Assembly (NCBI GenBank): GCA_930367215.1
Contig: OV884059.1
Coordinates: 249,549,803-249,613,802, forward strand
Direction of reading: 5' to 3'
Source of the DNA: Pollenia angustigena
Lineage: Eukaryota; Arthropoda; Insecta; Diptera; Polleniidae
DNA: 64,000 bases
The notes beneath the pieces were generated by a model, which was given only the letters and a program-made list of their open reading frames with translations, searched no databases and was not told the DNA's origin. Below, piece by piece: positions 22,821 through 32,668 of this stretch (position 1 is its first letter; the number at the start of each line of letters is the position of its first letter). A program made the position numbers and the translations under genes.

Positions 22821-23886
22821 AATCAGCTTATATATATTTAAAAATAAAATTTTATTTTATACATATTTATATTTTGCAACTATATTTTTACACATAACTA
22901 TTACTCAAAATATTTTATTTGTTTTGTAAAATTATACTCTTTCTTTAAGTTAACTTTCATATCGTAATTTCCAAATTTAAGATTTATGTACTTATTTGTA
23001 CTTATTATTTAACTGAGAATTAACGGTTCTTTAAGCTCTTGTAATTTCATTTATAAGAAGCGCAGCTTAAGGCGCCCGTACACGACATGTATTTGTCATC
23101 TGACATGTCAAATTTTCAAGTCACATGTAATTGTTCATGTCTGTCAAAATTGCTGTATTACATAAGGTTTATAATATTCGGTCACAAACGTACATGTAAT
23201 TTGCTTCTGACATTGTCTCTGTTTTTTTCGCATTGTTATTGCAGAAACCAAAGTAGTTCTCGGTTTCAAAATAGCTTGCTGCCGCCACGAAAATATTTAT
23301 TTGCGCCGTAAAATAATTTAGCCATCTTAACATTTTTTTCTTTTATTTTAAAGATACCAATTAAGAATTTTATAATGAAACGGTTTTTATGTATATATTT
23401 ACATAAATTCTATTCAATGGTAAGATAAGCATACATATCTTGGTATTGCCAGTTTCTTCCCGGCATAGATTTCTGATGTCAGATGGTTTGTCAGAAGAAA
23501 ATAGAGCACGCTCTAATTGAAATTTTGTCAGATGACTTTGCGTCTGACTTTTACAGAAGCAAAGTTAAAAAGGTAACACACGACATGTATGTGCTTTGCA
23601 GTGGGAAATTTGACATGCCAGATGACAAAAACATGTCGTCTATACGCTCCTTTAAAGATTTTTTTCTTATTCTTGTTAATATATTTCTGCTGAGTACTAG
23701 TTTTGCCTTTAAAATTTGTTGCTGCACAATAAACATTTTGTAATTAAATTTTAAACAATTTGTTTTACTTGGTGAATTATAAAAAGTGTTTGCCCCGTGT
23801 GTTTGATTTCACGGATATAATTATTATTGAACAAGTTTTCGTCGATTATTGCAAATAAAACGTGTGTTCGATTTCACGTCAAAACA
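22803..23886 (+). repeat. 3' LTR of the BEL/Pao element, with nested MITE
   Basis: Begins TGTTCAGTT and ends TCAAAACA. Without the 582-bp MITE and one TTA it is about 500 bp. The part after the MITE is nearly identical to 2969-3203; the only visible changes are such as GATAAT/GTTAAT and CAGGTC/CACGTC, so the two LTRs are young. AATAAA-like signals occur near 23725 and 23863. Confidence 0.9.
23070..23651. mobile_element. MITE, PIF/Harbinger-like, TTA target duplication
   Basis: TTA at 23067-23069 and 23652-23654 flank an element starting AGGCGCCCGTACACGACATG. Its reversed right end starts AGGAGCGTATAGACGACATG. The imperfect TIRs run about 46 bp and contain repeated GACATGT phrases. The 5' LTR keeps the unoccupied site CAGCTTAAAGATTT. 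TTAA (piggyBac-like) also fits here, but the related MITE at 51592, with the same AGGNGCCC-type start, fits only TTA. No coding capacity. Confidence 0.85.
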
Positions 23887-24531
23887 CCTGCCTTAAACTT
23901 ATTGTATGTATTTGCTTCTAACTTACAAAAATAGAGTTAAACTAATCATTCCACAGCTGGTCCGGAAGAATCCTTTTTACTTCTCGCTACTGGGGATCCT
24001 CGCACAGCTTCTTGGCGGAATGTCTCTAGGTTTATGAGCTCCAGAGATATGGGTCCTCAATGCTAATGGTGTTGGAGATTTCACGCAAATCTTGGCTGTT
24101 TTATCCTTTTTGCTTCTTAAGAAAATTTTTTCACTTATTGCCCTTTTTTTAACGTTTGCCCTTATTATCCTTTTTTGTAAAATTTTTATTTGCACTGATT
24201 TTATCCTTTTCTTTTATAAAGGACTCCCCGTTTACCACTAGACGAGTTGTTGGGCGCCAGTTAAATTATATTTAATTTATTTATTAAAAAAAATAAAACT
24301 TTATTTGTTCACTTTAAAAATACAACTGATTTATTTCTTATTTTAAATTACAAATGAAGCTTAAAGTAGAATATTAAAATTGCGTGGTAATCATAATGAC
24401 ACGCGCAGTTAAGGTTTTGCAAATAAGTAAAATAATAGAATTGCATGGTAATCATAATGACACACGCAGTAAAATGTTTTTGCAACTTCATAGGTTGTTG
24501 GCCTGTTTTAACCGTCTGCTGCATTGTCAGC
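23887..24531 (-). mobile_element. Remnant of an LTR retrotransposon (LTR, primer site, leader)
   Basis: On the minus strand TGGCGCCCAAC (24259-24249) is a tRNA-Lys-type primer-binding site. The presumed LTR lies above it (24260 to about 24531, starting near TGACAATGCAGC). It has AATAAA signals and two direct copies of a GGTAATCATAATGACAC phrase (about 24389 and 24449). Below it, a leader and a 72-codon basic frame (24195-23977) may be the start of gag, but no family motif is visible. The rest is missing. Confidence 0.55.
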
Positions 24532-24539
24532 GTTTTTAG

Positions 24540-25110
24540 TTTGTGGGAAAATTAAAGTAAACTTTTTTTATGTTAATATATATTTAATGAATCATTTTCA
24601 TAAAAAAAATTTCCTTGGGTAAATGAAAATTTTCATTGTCTAAATGGAATTTCATAGTTATAACGAAGTATTTTCGTTAAAATCCCTTCATTAGATTTCG
24701 TAATTACGTTAAAAATTTTCATTGGATATATGAAAACTTAAGTTTGTCCAAGTTAAACAAAAAACTTTAAATGGAAACATACAAAAAACAATATACAAAC
24801 ATAACTATATTCATAAATTAATACAAAATTATAGTTTCCTTAAAAAAATGTTTAATTGTTAATCAAAATATTTAAGATTTAATTATTTCATTCATCTAAT
24901 GTAATATGCCATTAAACTTATGAAATCAAAAATTTTTTTATAAAAGCAACATATTTCAATAATGCTTTCATAATTTAAATTTTTTTTTTTTTTCATTATA
25001 GTAATGAACCATAAACTTTCAATCAACGTTGTTTGTTGGTATGAACAATTTAATCTTATGTTTATGCTCTTAATTGAGTATAAAACATAGTTTTTTTCAT
25101 CCAAAAACTA
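24540..25110. other. No supported gene
   Basis: AT-rich spacer with several related phrases (AAAATTTTCATTG, AAATGAAAATTTTC) around 24600-24740, possibly the inside of an old element. Short minus-strand frames have no motif. Confidence 0.55.
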
Positions 25111-25114
25111 CACT

Positions 25115-25187
25115 GCCCTGGTAGGCTAGCTGGTAGTGAGCTAGTCTATCAACACCGAGGTTGCGCGATCGATTCCCGCCAGAGACA
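25115..25187 (+). ncRNA. tRNA-like sequence, probable SINE head or tRNA pseudogene
   Basis: GGTAGGCTAGCTGGTAG resembles a tRNA D-arm/box A. GCGATCGATTCCCGCC resembles a T-arm/box B about 45 bases later. An A-rich tract (25187-25240) follows, as in tRNA-derived SINEs. A proper acceptor stem is not evident, so a working tRNA is unlikely. Confidence 0.5.
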
Positions 25188-25641
25188 GAAAAAAATAAAA
25201 TAAAATAAGAAAAAAAAAATAAAATTTTTACTTGATTGTAAGTATTCATCCAATGAATAATATTCATAGATCTAATGTAATGTTTCATTAAATACATTTT
25301 ATGAAACAGGTTTCAATGATTTAACGAAGCGCTGCATAGGTTCCTTTTTTATGCAATTTTTCGTGGGATTAATGTCAAAATTCATTGGTATTGCGAAGAA
25401 AATTCTTTCAGTGTAGTCAGCCGAGAATAAAGTTTATATTAATGCAAATATTTAATTGTGAAATATTTTGCTTTCAAATAAGGGCATATTTGCATCAATT
25501 GTCAAATAGTACTGAGGCAATAAAACGAACGAAATTTAAGTGTAATTTTGTTTTGGGAGTTTAATTTTAAGGGCAATTACCCGAATTGGGTAATTAAGCG
25601 TATCCAATTAAACGGGGATTTTTGTTTGAAAAAGAGATGAA

Positions 25642-26352
25642 GGCCCCTATTACGGTTTACAACTCAACTCACTAGAGTTGTAATTTCTTAATTTTTGTAT
25701 TATGGCTTACAACTTTGCTTACAGTGCAGCCACACGATCAAGATTTTCTTGATAGTCTTTTACATATACTGATTGTCAAAATATGCAAAAGTTGACAGCT
25801 GTAACGTAGGCTGCACGCAAGTTGAAAGCAATTTACTTTTTCAATATGTCGTCGCCGAGAAAACAACTCAAAATGTTTTGCTATTTTCCACTTTTGATTT
25901 TTCTGTACTGTAGGCTGTTCGAAGGGACTTTATCATTTTGCTTATTAATTTTATTAATAAACATATTTCACTATTTTTTTAGGTTTTTAGTTAAAATTTT
26001 AAAATTCCCGCAACAATTTGTAAAAAAAAGAACTTCAGCTTTTGCCGGCAAAATATTTGTGAAAAAAAAAACAAAAACAACTTCAAAAGATTTGTAATAA
26101 GCTGTTTTCTTGAACGAAAATTGATACACTCACTGGCAAGAGAATTTTAGAGGCAAGTTCGTATCAATTTTTAAAAGTATGAGTGTATTGGTAAAAAAGT
26201 GTGAGTGTATTAAAACTTGATAGCCAAAACTTGATCGTGTAACCCTCAAGTTAATTGCGGTGAACAAAAACATAACAATAATTACAACTGATCACAACCA
26301 GTTGTATTTATTACAACTCAACCGAGTTGAGTTGTAAACCGTAATAGGGGCC
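25642..26352. mobile_element. MITE with GGCCCCTATTACGG termini
   Basis: Perfect terminal inverted repeats of about 29 bp, from GGCCCCTATTACGGTTT through CAACTCAACTC, at 25642 and ending 26352. The flanks share only GAA, a possible 3-bp duplication. Inside, ACACGATCAAG (about 25731) and its reverse complement (about 26232) suggest another nested element. An internal 91-codon frame has no motif. Confidence 0.7.
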
Positions 26353-26434
26353 GAAGAAAAAACGGGAATTTAAAACTCAAGGTAAATAAGCGTGAAAGGC
26401 ATTAAAGCGTTGGGTATTTAACCAGGTTATACTG
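26353..26434 (+). mobile_element. Right end of a pogo-like element
   Basis: The sequence ends AACCAGGTTATACTG at 26420-26434, followed by TA (26435-26436). Reversed it starts CAGTATAACC, like pogo termini. The left end was not identified; the material at 25560-25640 with AAACGGGG may belong to it, since the MITE at 25642 separates similar sequence on both sides. Confidence 0.4.
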
Positions 26435-26493
26435 TATCACTCTTTAAACCAGCGGTCATCACAAAGAGAGACAGTTAAAAATGTGTATGTAGT

Positions 26494-28089
26494 CAGCGTT
26501 GCTAGAAGATTTGGAAGGAAAATCTTCTTTTGGCGAAAAAAAAATCTCATTTTGAAGAGAAAAATCTTGAAATTTTTTATAACAAAGGCAAAAAAGTAAA
26601 AATTATTAAATTTTCAAAATAAACTACTTTTTATTATGGAAACTTCATATATAAATTAAGATAAGTAATTGCGGTATTTATACAAAATGAAATTGTAGGT
26701 TTAAAATTGTGTTTTAGTTATATTTTCCAAAAAAATACATTTTAAATGCACTTAATTTCTAATAAATAAGAACGTAAAAAAGTCCATCTATATAAAGAAG
26801 TTTCATCGAAAGAAATTAAATTTTTATATTAGAGATGTATAAATTTTGGGCAAAAAAAATTTTAGTTTGGGAGCTATGAAGCTCATACATCATATGAAAT
26901 CTTGAGGGTCCTCAATTTAATATTATATTTTTTGATACCGTTGTTATATCAAAGGCATTTTGAGAAAATTGCCTAAATATATTCCCAATGAATTTTTATT
27001 AAAATAATGTTGGTACACGTTTAAACTTAAAACTTTATTTACAAATTATCATAAACAGGGAATGTGGTATTTTCAAACCAAAAGCTTCATAACCCTTAAC
27101 TGTAACTTTTTACCACTCGTCTTGGTTTAGGCAGACCACAATTAGAACAGCTGAAACCCCAATTTAAAAAAAAGTTAATAAATATATTTTTTTTATTGGG
27201 CGTATGTTATTTGCTAGGTTATACGAGTTTATTATATATTTTTATTATTTTATTTTACATGCAAGTCATCAAATATGTAGTCCTTAATTTTGCACATTGT
27301 TTTTTCGCATCTACCACACATTTGATCCAAACTTGATTCATTCTATTCAGAACATATCATTTATAGAACTCACGTTTCTGTTTTTTTGATATTTTTTCCT
27401 TTTTGAAAAATATTGTAAGAAACAAGAATTCGGTTTGGCCAAAAGGGTAATTTCATATAATTTTATATAAAAATAAAATTTCACCCCACTAGTTTACTTC
27501 AATCGAATCCAAATTAGTTTCATTCGATTCAGCACTTATTATTATAGAACTCACGCTCATGTTATTTTGTTATATTCGAAAAATATTGCAAGGAAAACAC
27601 ATATTTAATCTGGCCCGTCCAAGACGGTAATCCAAGGGTTTAGTTCCATTAGTTTTACCTTTTAGTACTAAGACATAATAACTAAATACATAAACTTTTT
27701 TATTCTTTAATAAATTAATCTTTAAATATATACTATACATTTTTTCTTTTCACAAATAATTTTTTTTATCAATATTCCCAAAATGAACAACCGCGAATCT
27801 ATGATGCTGTTTTAATGTTTTGTATTCCCAGAAATAATGATGCATGTTAGTACAAAAGTACAAAAGTATGCAAAACCAAAAGACAACAAGCTGATATAAA
27901 ACCTCATTGTTTTAAAAATTTACTGTTTAAAAAACTGAAAAATAAAATTATGTATGTTGTACAAACTTAAAGTAAAAAATCTTTATATCAAAAAAAAAAA
28001 AATCTTAATTTGAGAAAAAAAATCTTTAAATCTTATTTTGTTCAAAAAATCTTGAAAAATAAGATAAAATCTTACTTCTGGCAACGCTG
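26494..28089. mobile_element. Non-autonomous hAT element, complete
   Basis: The 8-bp duplication TATGTAGT (26486-26493 and 28090-28097) flanks an element starting CAGCGTTGCTAGAAG. Its reversed right end starts CAGCGTTGCCAGAAG. Both the 8-bp duplication and the CAGNGTTGC terminus are hAT hallmarks. The 1,596 bp hold no transposase. Subterminal parts are rich in AATCTT-type phrases on both sides. Confidence 0.93.
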
Positions 28090-28139
28090 TATGTAGTGGT
28101 GAGTGCAAAGAGAGGAAAATAAATTTACTCGTTTGAGAC

Positions 28140-29653
28140 CAGGGCTACCGTTGGAAATTTTCGAAAAGGGTCACAAAAAGGGGATTTTCCAGAAAAAGGG
28201 GTCAAAAAAAGGGTATTTCAATAAAAAAAGGGTCAAGTTTTTTATTAGCAGTATTTCCCATTTAAATTAACATAATAAGACCAATTTTTTATATAAGCAA
28301 ACAAAAAATAATAAGGGTCTTCATGATATCGCTTAAAATTGTCATTTGTGCAAACGGGTAAACTTGCAAGACTCGTTTCATGAAGATCCTTTTAATTTTT
28401 GTGTAATTTTAAGAATTAATGTCATTTCATACTGAAACGTCAATTAAAAATATATTAAAAAATATAATCAAAAATATAATAAAAAAGTGGAAATTTGTGA
28501 ATAAGAAATGAAATTTGTTTTTAAACATGCATAAAGAAAGCCAAAAGACTAATATGCTTACATTATTGCAAGAATTTATTGTTTGTGATTTATTAACACT
28601 TGAAGTTTTCATTGAAAACGGCGGTAAGCATTACAAAAATTTGTCTGTATAAATGCACAATTGAACAGCGCAAGTTTACGAGCCAAAACTGTTGGGCAAA
28701 TTTAAGCCGTTTGTGTAAATGAATTCTCATACAATTTTTGACAGTTCATTTACGACGGCGTAAGAATGCACAGTTTGCACAGATTACGAGACTTATAACG
28801 ATATCATGAGGACCCTTAATAATTTTTTATGGAATGCTCTGTCCTGTTTTTAACGCCTGACAAAAAGTTTATTCTTTATCATTATAGCTAATTTTTTAAT
28901 ACTTTTTATGTAATTTTCCGATTTAGCGATTTCAAATAAATTTTAGTGTTTGTTTTAAATTTTGCAATCGTTCGCGAATTGTAACCATTTTCTCGATTAA
29001 AGCGATTTTTTCCTGTTAGTGTCAGATGTTTTAAAGCTTTTACGATTTTTAATAAATATAAGACTTTGCTATCATACCGCTGTTACTTAATATTTGGGAA
29101 TTTCCGCTAATTTAGCAATATTTAACTCTTGTTTTCATTCCTGTTAGGGCACTCTCAACACTGTCGATTCAAAAGGGTGCGAAAAGTTTAATACCTTTTG
29201 CCATTATTAAAGGTGAATTTTTTTGAATAAAACATGCTGCTATTTAAGAGAGCAAAACATCAAATTGCATTTTTTAAATAAAATGTTAAATTTTTGTTTT
29301 GAAAAGAAACTACCGTAAAAAATAACAAATATGTATATGAGTTACGTTTGCTTTTAGGGAAATTGTACTGTACTATCAAAATTCAAGGAGAAGAAAGCAT
29401 GGAATTGTAAGTTTCTACTTTGAGTCTGTTCCATATTAAGCAATGCTTATTTCGAAAACATTTGTTTAGCACTTCTGTTCCGCAGTGTTGACAAAAACAA
29501 AATGTGAGAGCTATTTCCAAAAAAGGGTCAAAAAGTGTCACAAAATAGGTGATATTGATACAAAAGTATAATTTAAAAAAAGGGTCATAAAACGGTATCA
29601 ACACCGTCGAAAAAGGGTCAAATTGATACTTTAGTATCACAACGGTAACGCTG
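28140..29653. mobile_element. Second non-autonomous hAT element, complete
   Basis: The 8-bp duplication TTTGAGAC (28132-28139 and 29654-29661) flanks CAGGGCTACCGTTG. The reversed right end starts CAGCGTTACCGTTG. AAAGGGTCA phrases repeat in both subterminal zones. A nested MITE lies at 28314-28816. It sits only 42 bp from the previous hAT element. Confidence 0.92.
28314..28816. mobile_element. MITE nested in the second hAT element
   Basis: Inverted ends AGGGTCTTCATGATATCG and (reversed right) AGGGTCCTCATGATATCG. The flanks share TAATA, which could be a target duplication, but AT-richness makes its length ambiguous. No coding capacity. Confidence 0.7.
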
Positions 29654-29944
29654 TTTGAGACATTAACTATGTGTTTTGTTCTTGTTTTTTTTAAAATTAT
29701 GGCTTTTTACGATTGTTTCGTTATCCTTCGTGTTGTGTATGTGTGAAATTCACGAAAAGTGCTCGGCCCCCGGGGACATAGCTTGATGATCGTTGCTTTA
29801 AACGTTCGAGGTTCGAAAAAACTTCAAATATATATTCGTATTTTTATACCCTTCGCCGAAGGTAAGAGGGTATATATAACCAAAGAATATAAATCATATA
29901 GAATGCGCATCATGTAGAAGCAAAATTTCTTATGGCGGGGTTTA

Positions 29945-30727
29945 TAGTACGTTTCCACTTACATGTTTTGGACCACGAAACTAGTTTTGCAGCAAAACAA
30001 GTGCTTTGCTACTTGTTTTGCTATACATTTTTCATGTTCGAAAACTCAAACAAAAACTAGTTTTGCTCCAAAACATGTCGAAAATCATGAAAACAACTCT
30101 GGGTTATCCATTATTAGTGATTGACAATTTCGAAAAAAAATTAAATATTTACCAAAATATCAAGACTTATTAAATAGGTTTATGCCATGGCCCAATTAGT
30201 AGGTCTGCGCGCAACTACAACAATCCAACAACAGAAAAAACAACACGCATTTTGTTTGTGTAAAAAATGATAAGGATGTCAAGAACAAAAGCAATTGTTT
30301 GTGTAAGAAATGGTGGAAATGTCAAAAGCAATTGTTACAAAAACAATTGCACGTATAAAACACAACTCTGCAAAAAATCAGCAGGCGTTTCAAGCAGACC
30401 TACTAATTGGACCATGGTTTATGCAACTCTCCAGCTGATTTATTTGTTTGCAGCGTAAAAATAATAAAATAATATAATAAAAAGGGTTTAAATTATGTGC
30501 TCTCATATATGTACATACATATATGTATTATGTGTATTAAAAAACAAACAAGAAAATTTCATGTTAAAGAAAAATATTTTTTTTTCAACACATATTTTTT
30601 TTGGCTTACAACATATATGTCAAATTGATTTCGAAAATTCGAAAACCAAAACCAGTTTTACATCATGGAAACACTTTGACACGTTTTGCTCAAAACAAGT
30701 TGGTTTGCTCATAGTGGAAACATAGTA
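29945..30727. mobile_element. MITE, PIF/Harbinger-like, TTA target duplication
   Basis: TTA at 29942-29944 and 30728-30730 flank termini TAGTACGTTTCCACT and (reversed) TACTATGTTTCCACT. The terminus resembles the MITE at 36567 (TAGTATGTTCACATT). It holds a nested 231-bp hAT-type MITE. No transposase. Confidence 0.65.
30186..30416. mobile_element. Short hAT-like MITE nested in the previous MITE
   Basis: The 8-bp duplication GTTTATGC (30178-30185 and 30417-30424) flanks CATGGCCCAATTAGTAGG. The reversed right end is CATGGTCCAATTAGTAGG. TIRs are about 22 bp. Confidence 0.8.
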
Positions 30728-30788
30728 TTAACATTACGCACCGGTCTCATATAATTTCGCTCACAAATTTTGCAAAGGCAATTTGTTG

Positions 30789-30862
30789 CAGGGCTGTCAG
30801 ATATGGCGATTTCTCGCCAAACGTGGCGATTTTCAAACGTGTTTGGCGAAAGGATTTTCCAC
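30789..30862 (+). mobile_element. hAT-type terminal fragment
   Basis: Starts CAGGGCTGTCAGATATGG and continues with GGCGATTT/GCCAAAC phrases. A related right end (TTTGGCGATGG ... TCTGACAACCCTG) lies at 43875-43940. The bases outside the two ends (ATTTGTTG and CTCGTGAT) do not match, so these are probably two copies of one family rather than the two ends of one element. Confidence 0.5.
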
Positions 30863-30999
30863 AGGGTCTCCACCTGAGATAATATGTGATATAATATGTG
30901 ATAGAACGACGCACAGTAGCGCCCGTAGAGCAAACGAGGTTGCAAAAATCAAAATTTTCATGAGCACCGACGAAGTTTTGAATAAACTCATGTTATAGG

Positions 31000-32660
31000 A
31001 AACTTTTCAACGATTTCAAATCTGCCACTCTTAATAATATCACATTTTTAGTTTAGAAGATATAGCCGTTCAAAGTTGACCGACTTTCGGTTTTCAAAAA
31101 AACACACAATTTTTAGTAAATTTGTTGCGATTTCAGGTGTAATATCACGAAAAATAGGTAACGAATCGCCTTATTTTTTGTTTGTATTGATTGATGCATT
31201 TATTAAATGTGTAATGATAAAAAAAAAATGAACTGTTTGCTTTGTGTTTCTCCTGGTAAATCACTATTTAAAAACTATCCGTTTTTTCACTATTTTTCAA
31301 CTTTGACGGAAAATAACAAAAATCTATATTTTTCTATATTTGCCATATTTGCAAAATCTGTTCTTTGATTATTTCTTTACATAATTCAAAAATTTTATCT
31401 GCCCGTACGTGCCCGTTTGGCTTCTAGAGGTAAAAAAGGTTAAAAAGACATGGTTGCCATACTAATATTGCGGTTTAATAAAATTCTTTAATTTGGCCCC
31501 TACAGCGCGTAGGATGCTCCTAGATGGGTCAAATGTATGACCAACCCCACTTTATTATTTATTGCCGAATTTCGGTTTTTTTAGTTATTTCAATAAACTA
31601 AACCATTTTTGAGTTACGCGAATATATGCTGTGCAGCGCCTTACATTTTCGAAATAACGGTATATCTTGAAAACAAGAGCTAATTTAAAAAAACGGTTAG
31701 CACCACTGAATTCAGCGTCCCCAATTAGGGTGAAATGCCAGGTGCGCGGCATTCGAGTTATCGAGTATTCGAGTTATTCGAGTTATTGAAGAAATAAGCT
31801 CAACACATTCGGCTAATTCGGCGAAATTATGACATTTTGAGTATGACATAACTTTTGAAAAAAAAATTTTAAAATTTTTTTTCGTTCATATATGTTCCTT
31901 ATAAGATAAAAGGAACATTCTCACCAAATTTCATTAAAATCGGAAGGGGTCGTGTCCCACTCTTGGTCGTTTTGACATGGAATTACCCATATACCGAAAA
32001 TACAGAAAATTGAAAAAATAAATTTAAAAAAAAAAAATTTTTTTTTTTAATTTGTGGGGTAATAATTTAGAACCCTAAAGAAAAAAAAAATAAAAACAAT
32101 CTAAAAATGTAAAAATAATTTTTTTTTAGGTACCATAAAATTGATTTTTCTACTAATTTTAACTTTGATAACCCATAAGTAGGCCCCTACACAGCGTAGC
32201 ACCCTTTTCAAATGCACATTTCATAGGCTGAACAGTTATCTATCATATGCTGTTTAAACTGTTCAATTACCTTATTCGGTTCAAAAGATATGATTTTTGC
32301 AACGAAAAAACTCAAATGGCGCCACTGTGCGACGGCAGAATAAGAGAACGTATATCTTCATGTTAATCTTAATCTTATACAAGGGGAACACGTATTTATA
32401 TTAATCTTATAAGATTTCATTATTGACAGATTCTCGTGCAGTAAACTTGTGTCGTTTTTATTATTTTAACACTGATGCTCTTGCAATAAACTTGTGTCGT
32501 TTGTATTTTTGTGTTTTTATTGTGTGTAGTTTTGTGTTTTTTTCTGTTGTGAATTTTATTGGTACAAATGTGCAGAATTGCATTAAATATTTTAAATTTG
32601 TGAGTTTTCGTATAAATTTTTGTAAAAAAAAGTGTAAAATCAAAAAACAAAAAATTTTTG
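31000..32660. other. Region upstream of the Harbinger transposase, no gene
   Basis: No coding sequence recognised. Contains a diverged repeated phrase around GGCCCCTACA (about 31497 and 32184), long A/T runs (32020-32130) and a symmetric TCTTATAAGAT-type motif near 32404. The transposase leader is probably 32430-32668. No clear TATA/initiator pair was found. Confidence 0.5.
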
Positions 32661-32668
32661 GATAAAAA

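Larger units (their letters stand above)
2957..23886 (+). mobile_element. BEL/Pao LTR retrotransposon, defective, with nested insertions
   Basis: Order of parts: truncated 5' LTR (2957-3203), primer-binding site (3204 on), gag, protease, reverse transcriptase, RNase H, integrase, polypurine tract (22790-22802) and 3' LTR (22803-23886). Domain order and motifs (DUF1759-like gag, DSAS protease, YVDD, integrase HHCC and DDE remnants) are those of BEL/Pao. It is interrupted by a 14,369-bp Polinton-type palindrome in integrase and a 582-bp MITE in the 3' LTR. Without these it would be about 6 kb. Frameshifts, stops, an internal integrase deletion and the truncated 5' LTR show it is dead. No flanking TSD can be read because the 5' end is lost. 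Confidence 0.93.

Noticed and set aside
23070..23651. piggyBac (TTAA) assignment of the MITE
   Set aside because: TTAA fits this site, but the same-style MITE at 51592 with a known empty site allows only TTA, so a TTA-duplicating family is more consistent.
25642..26352. Confident Harbinger assignment of this MITE
   Set aside because: The shared flank GAA is not a TWA-type site and could be chance.
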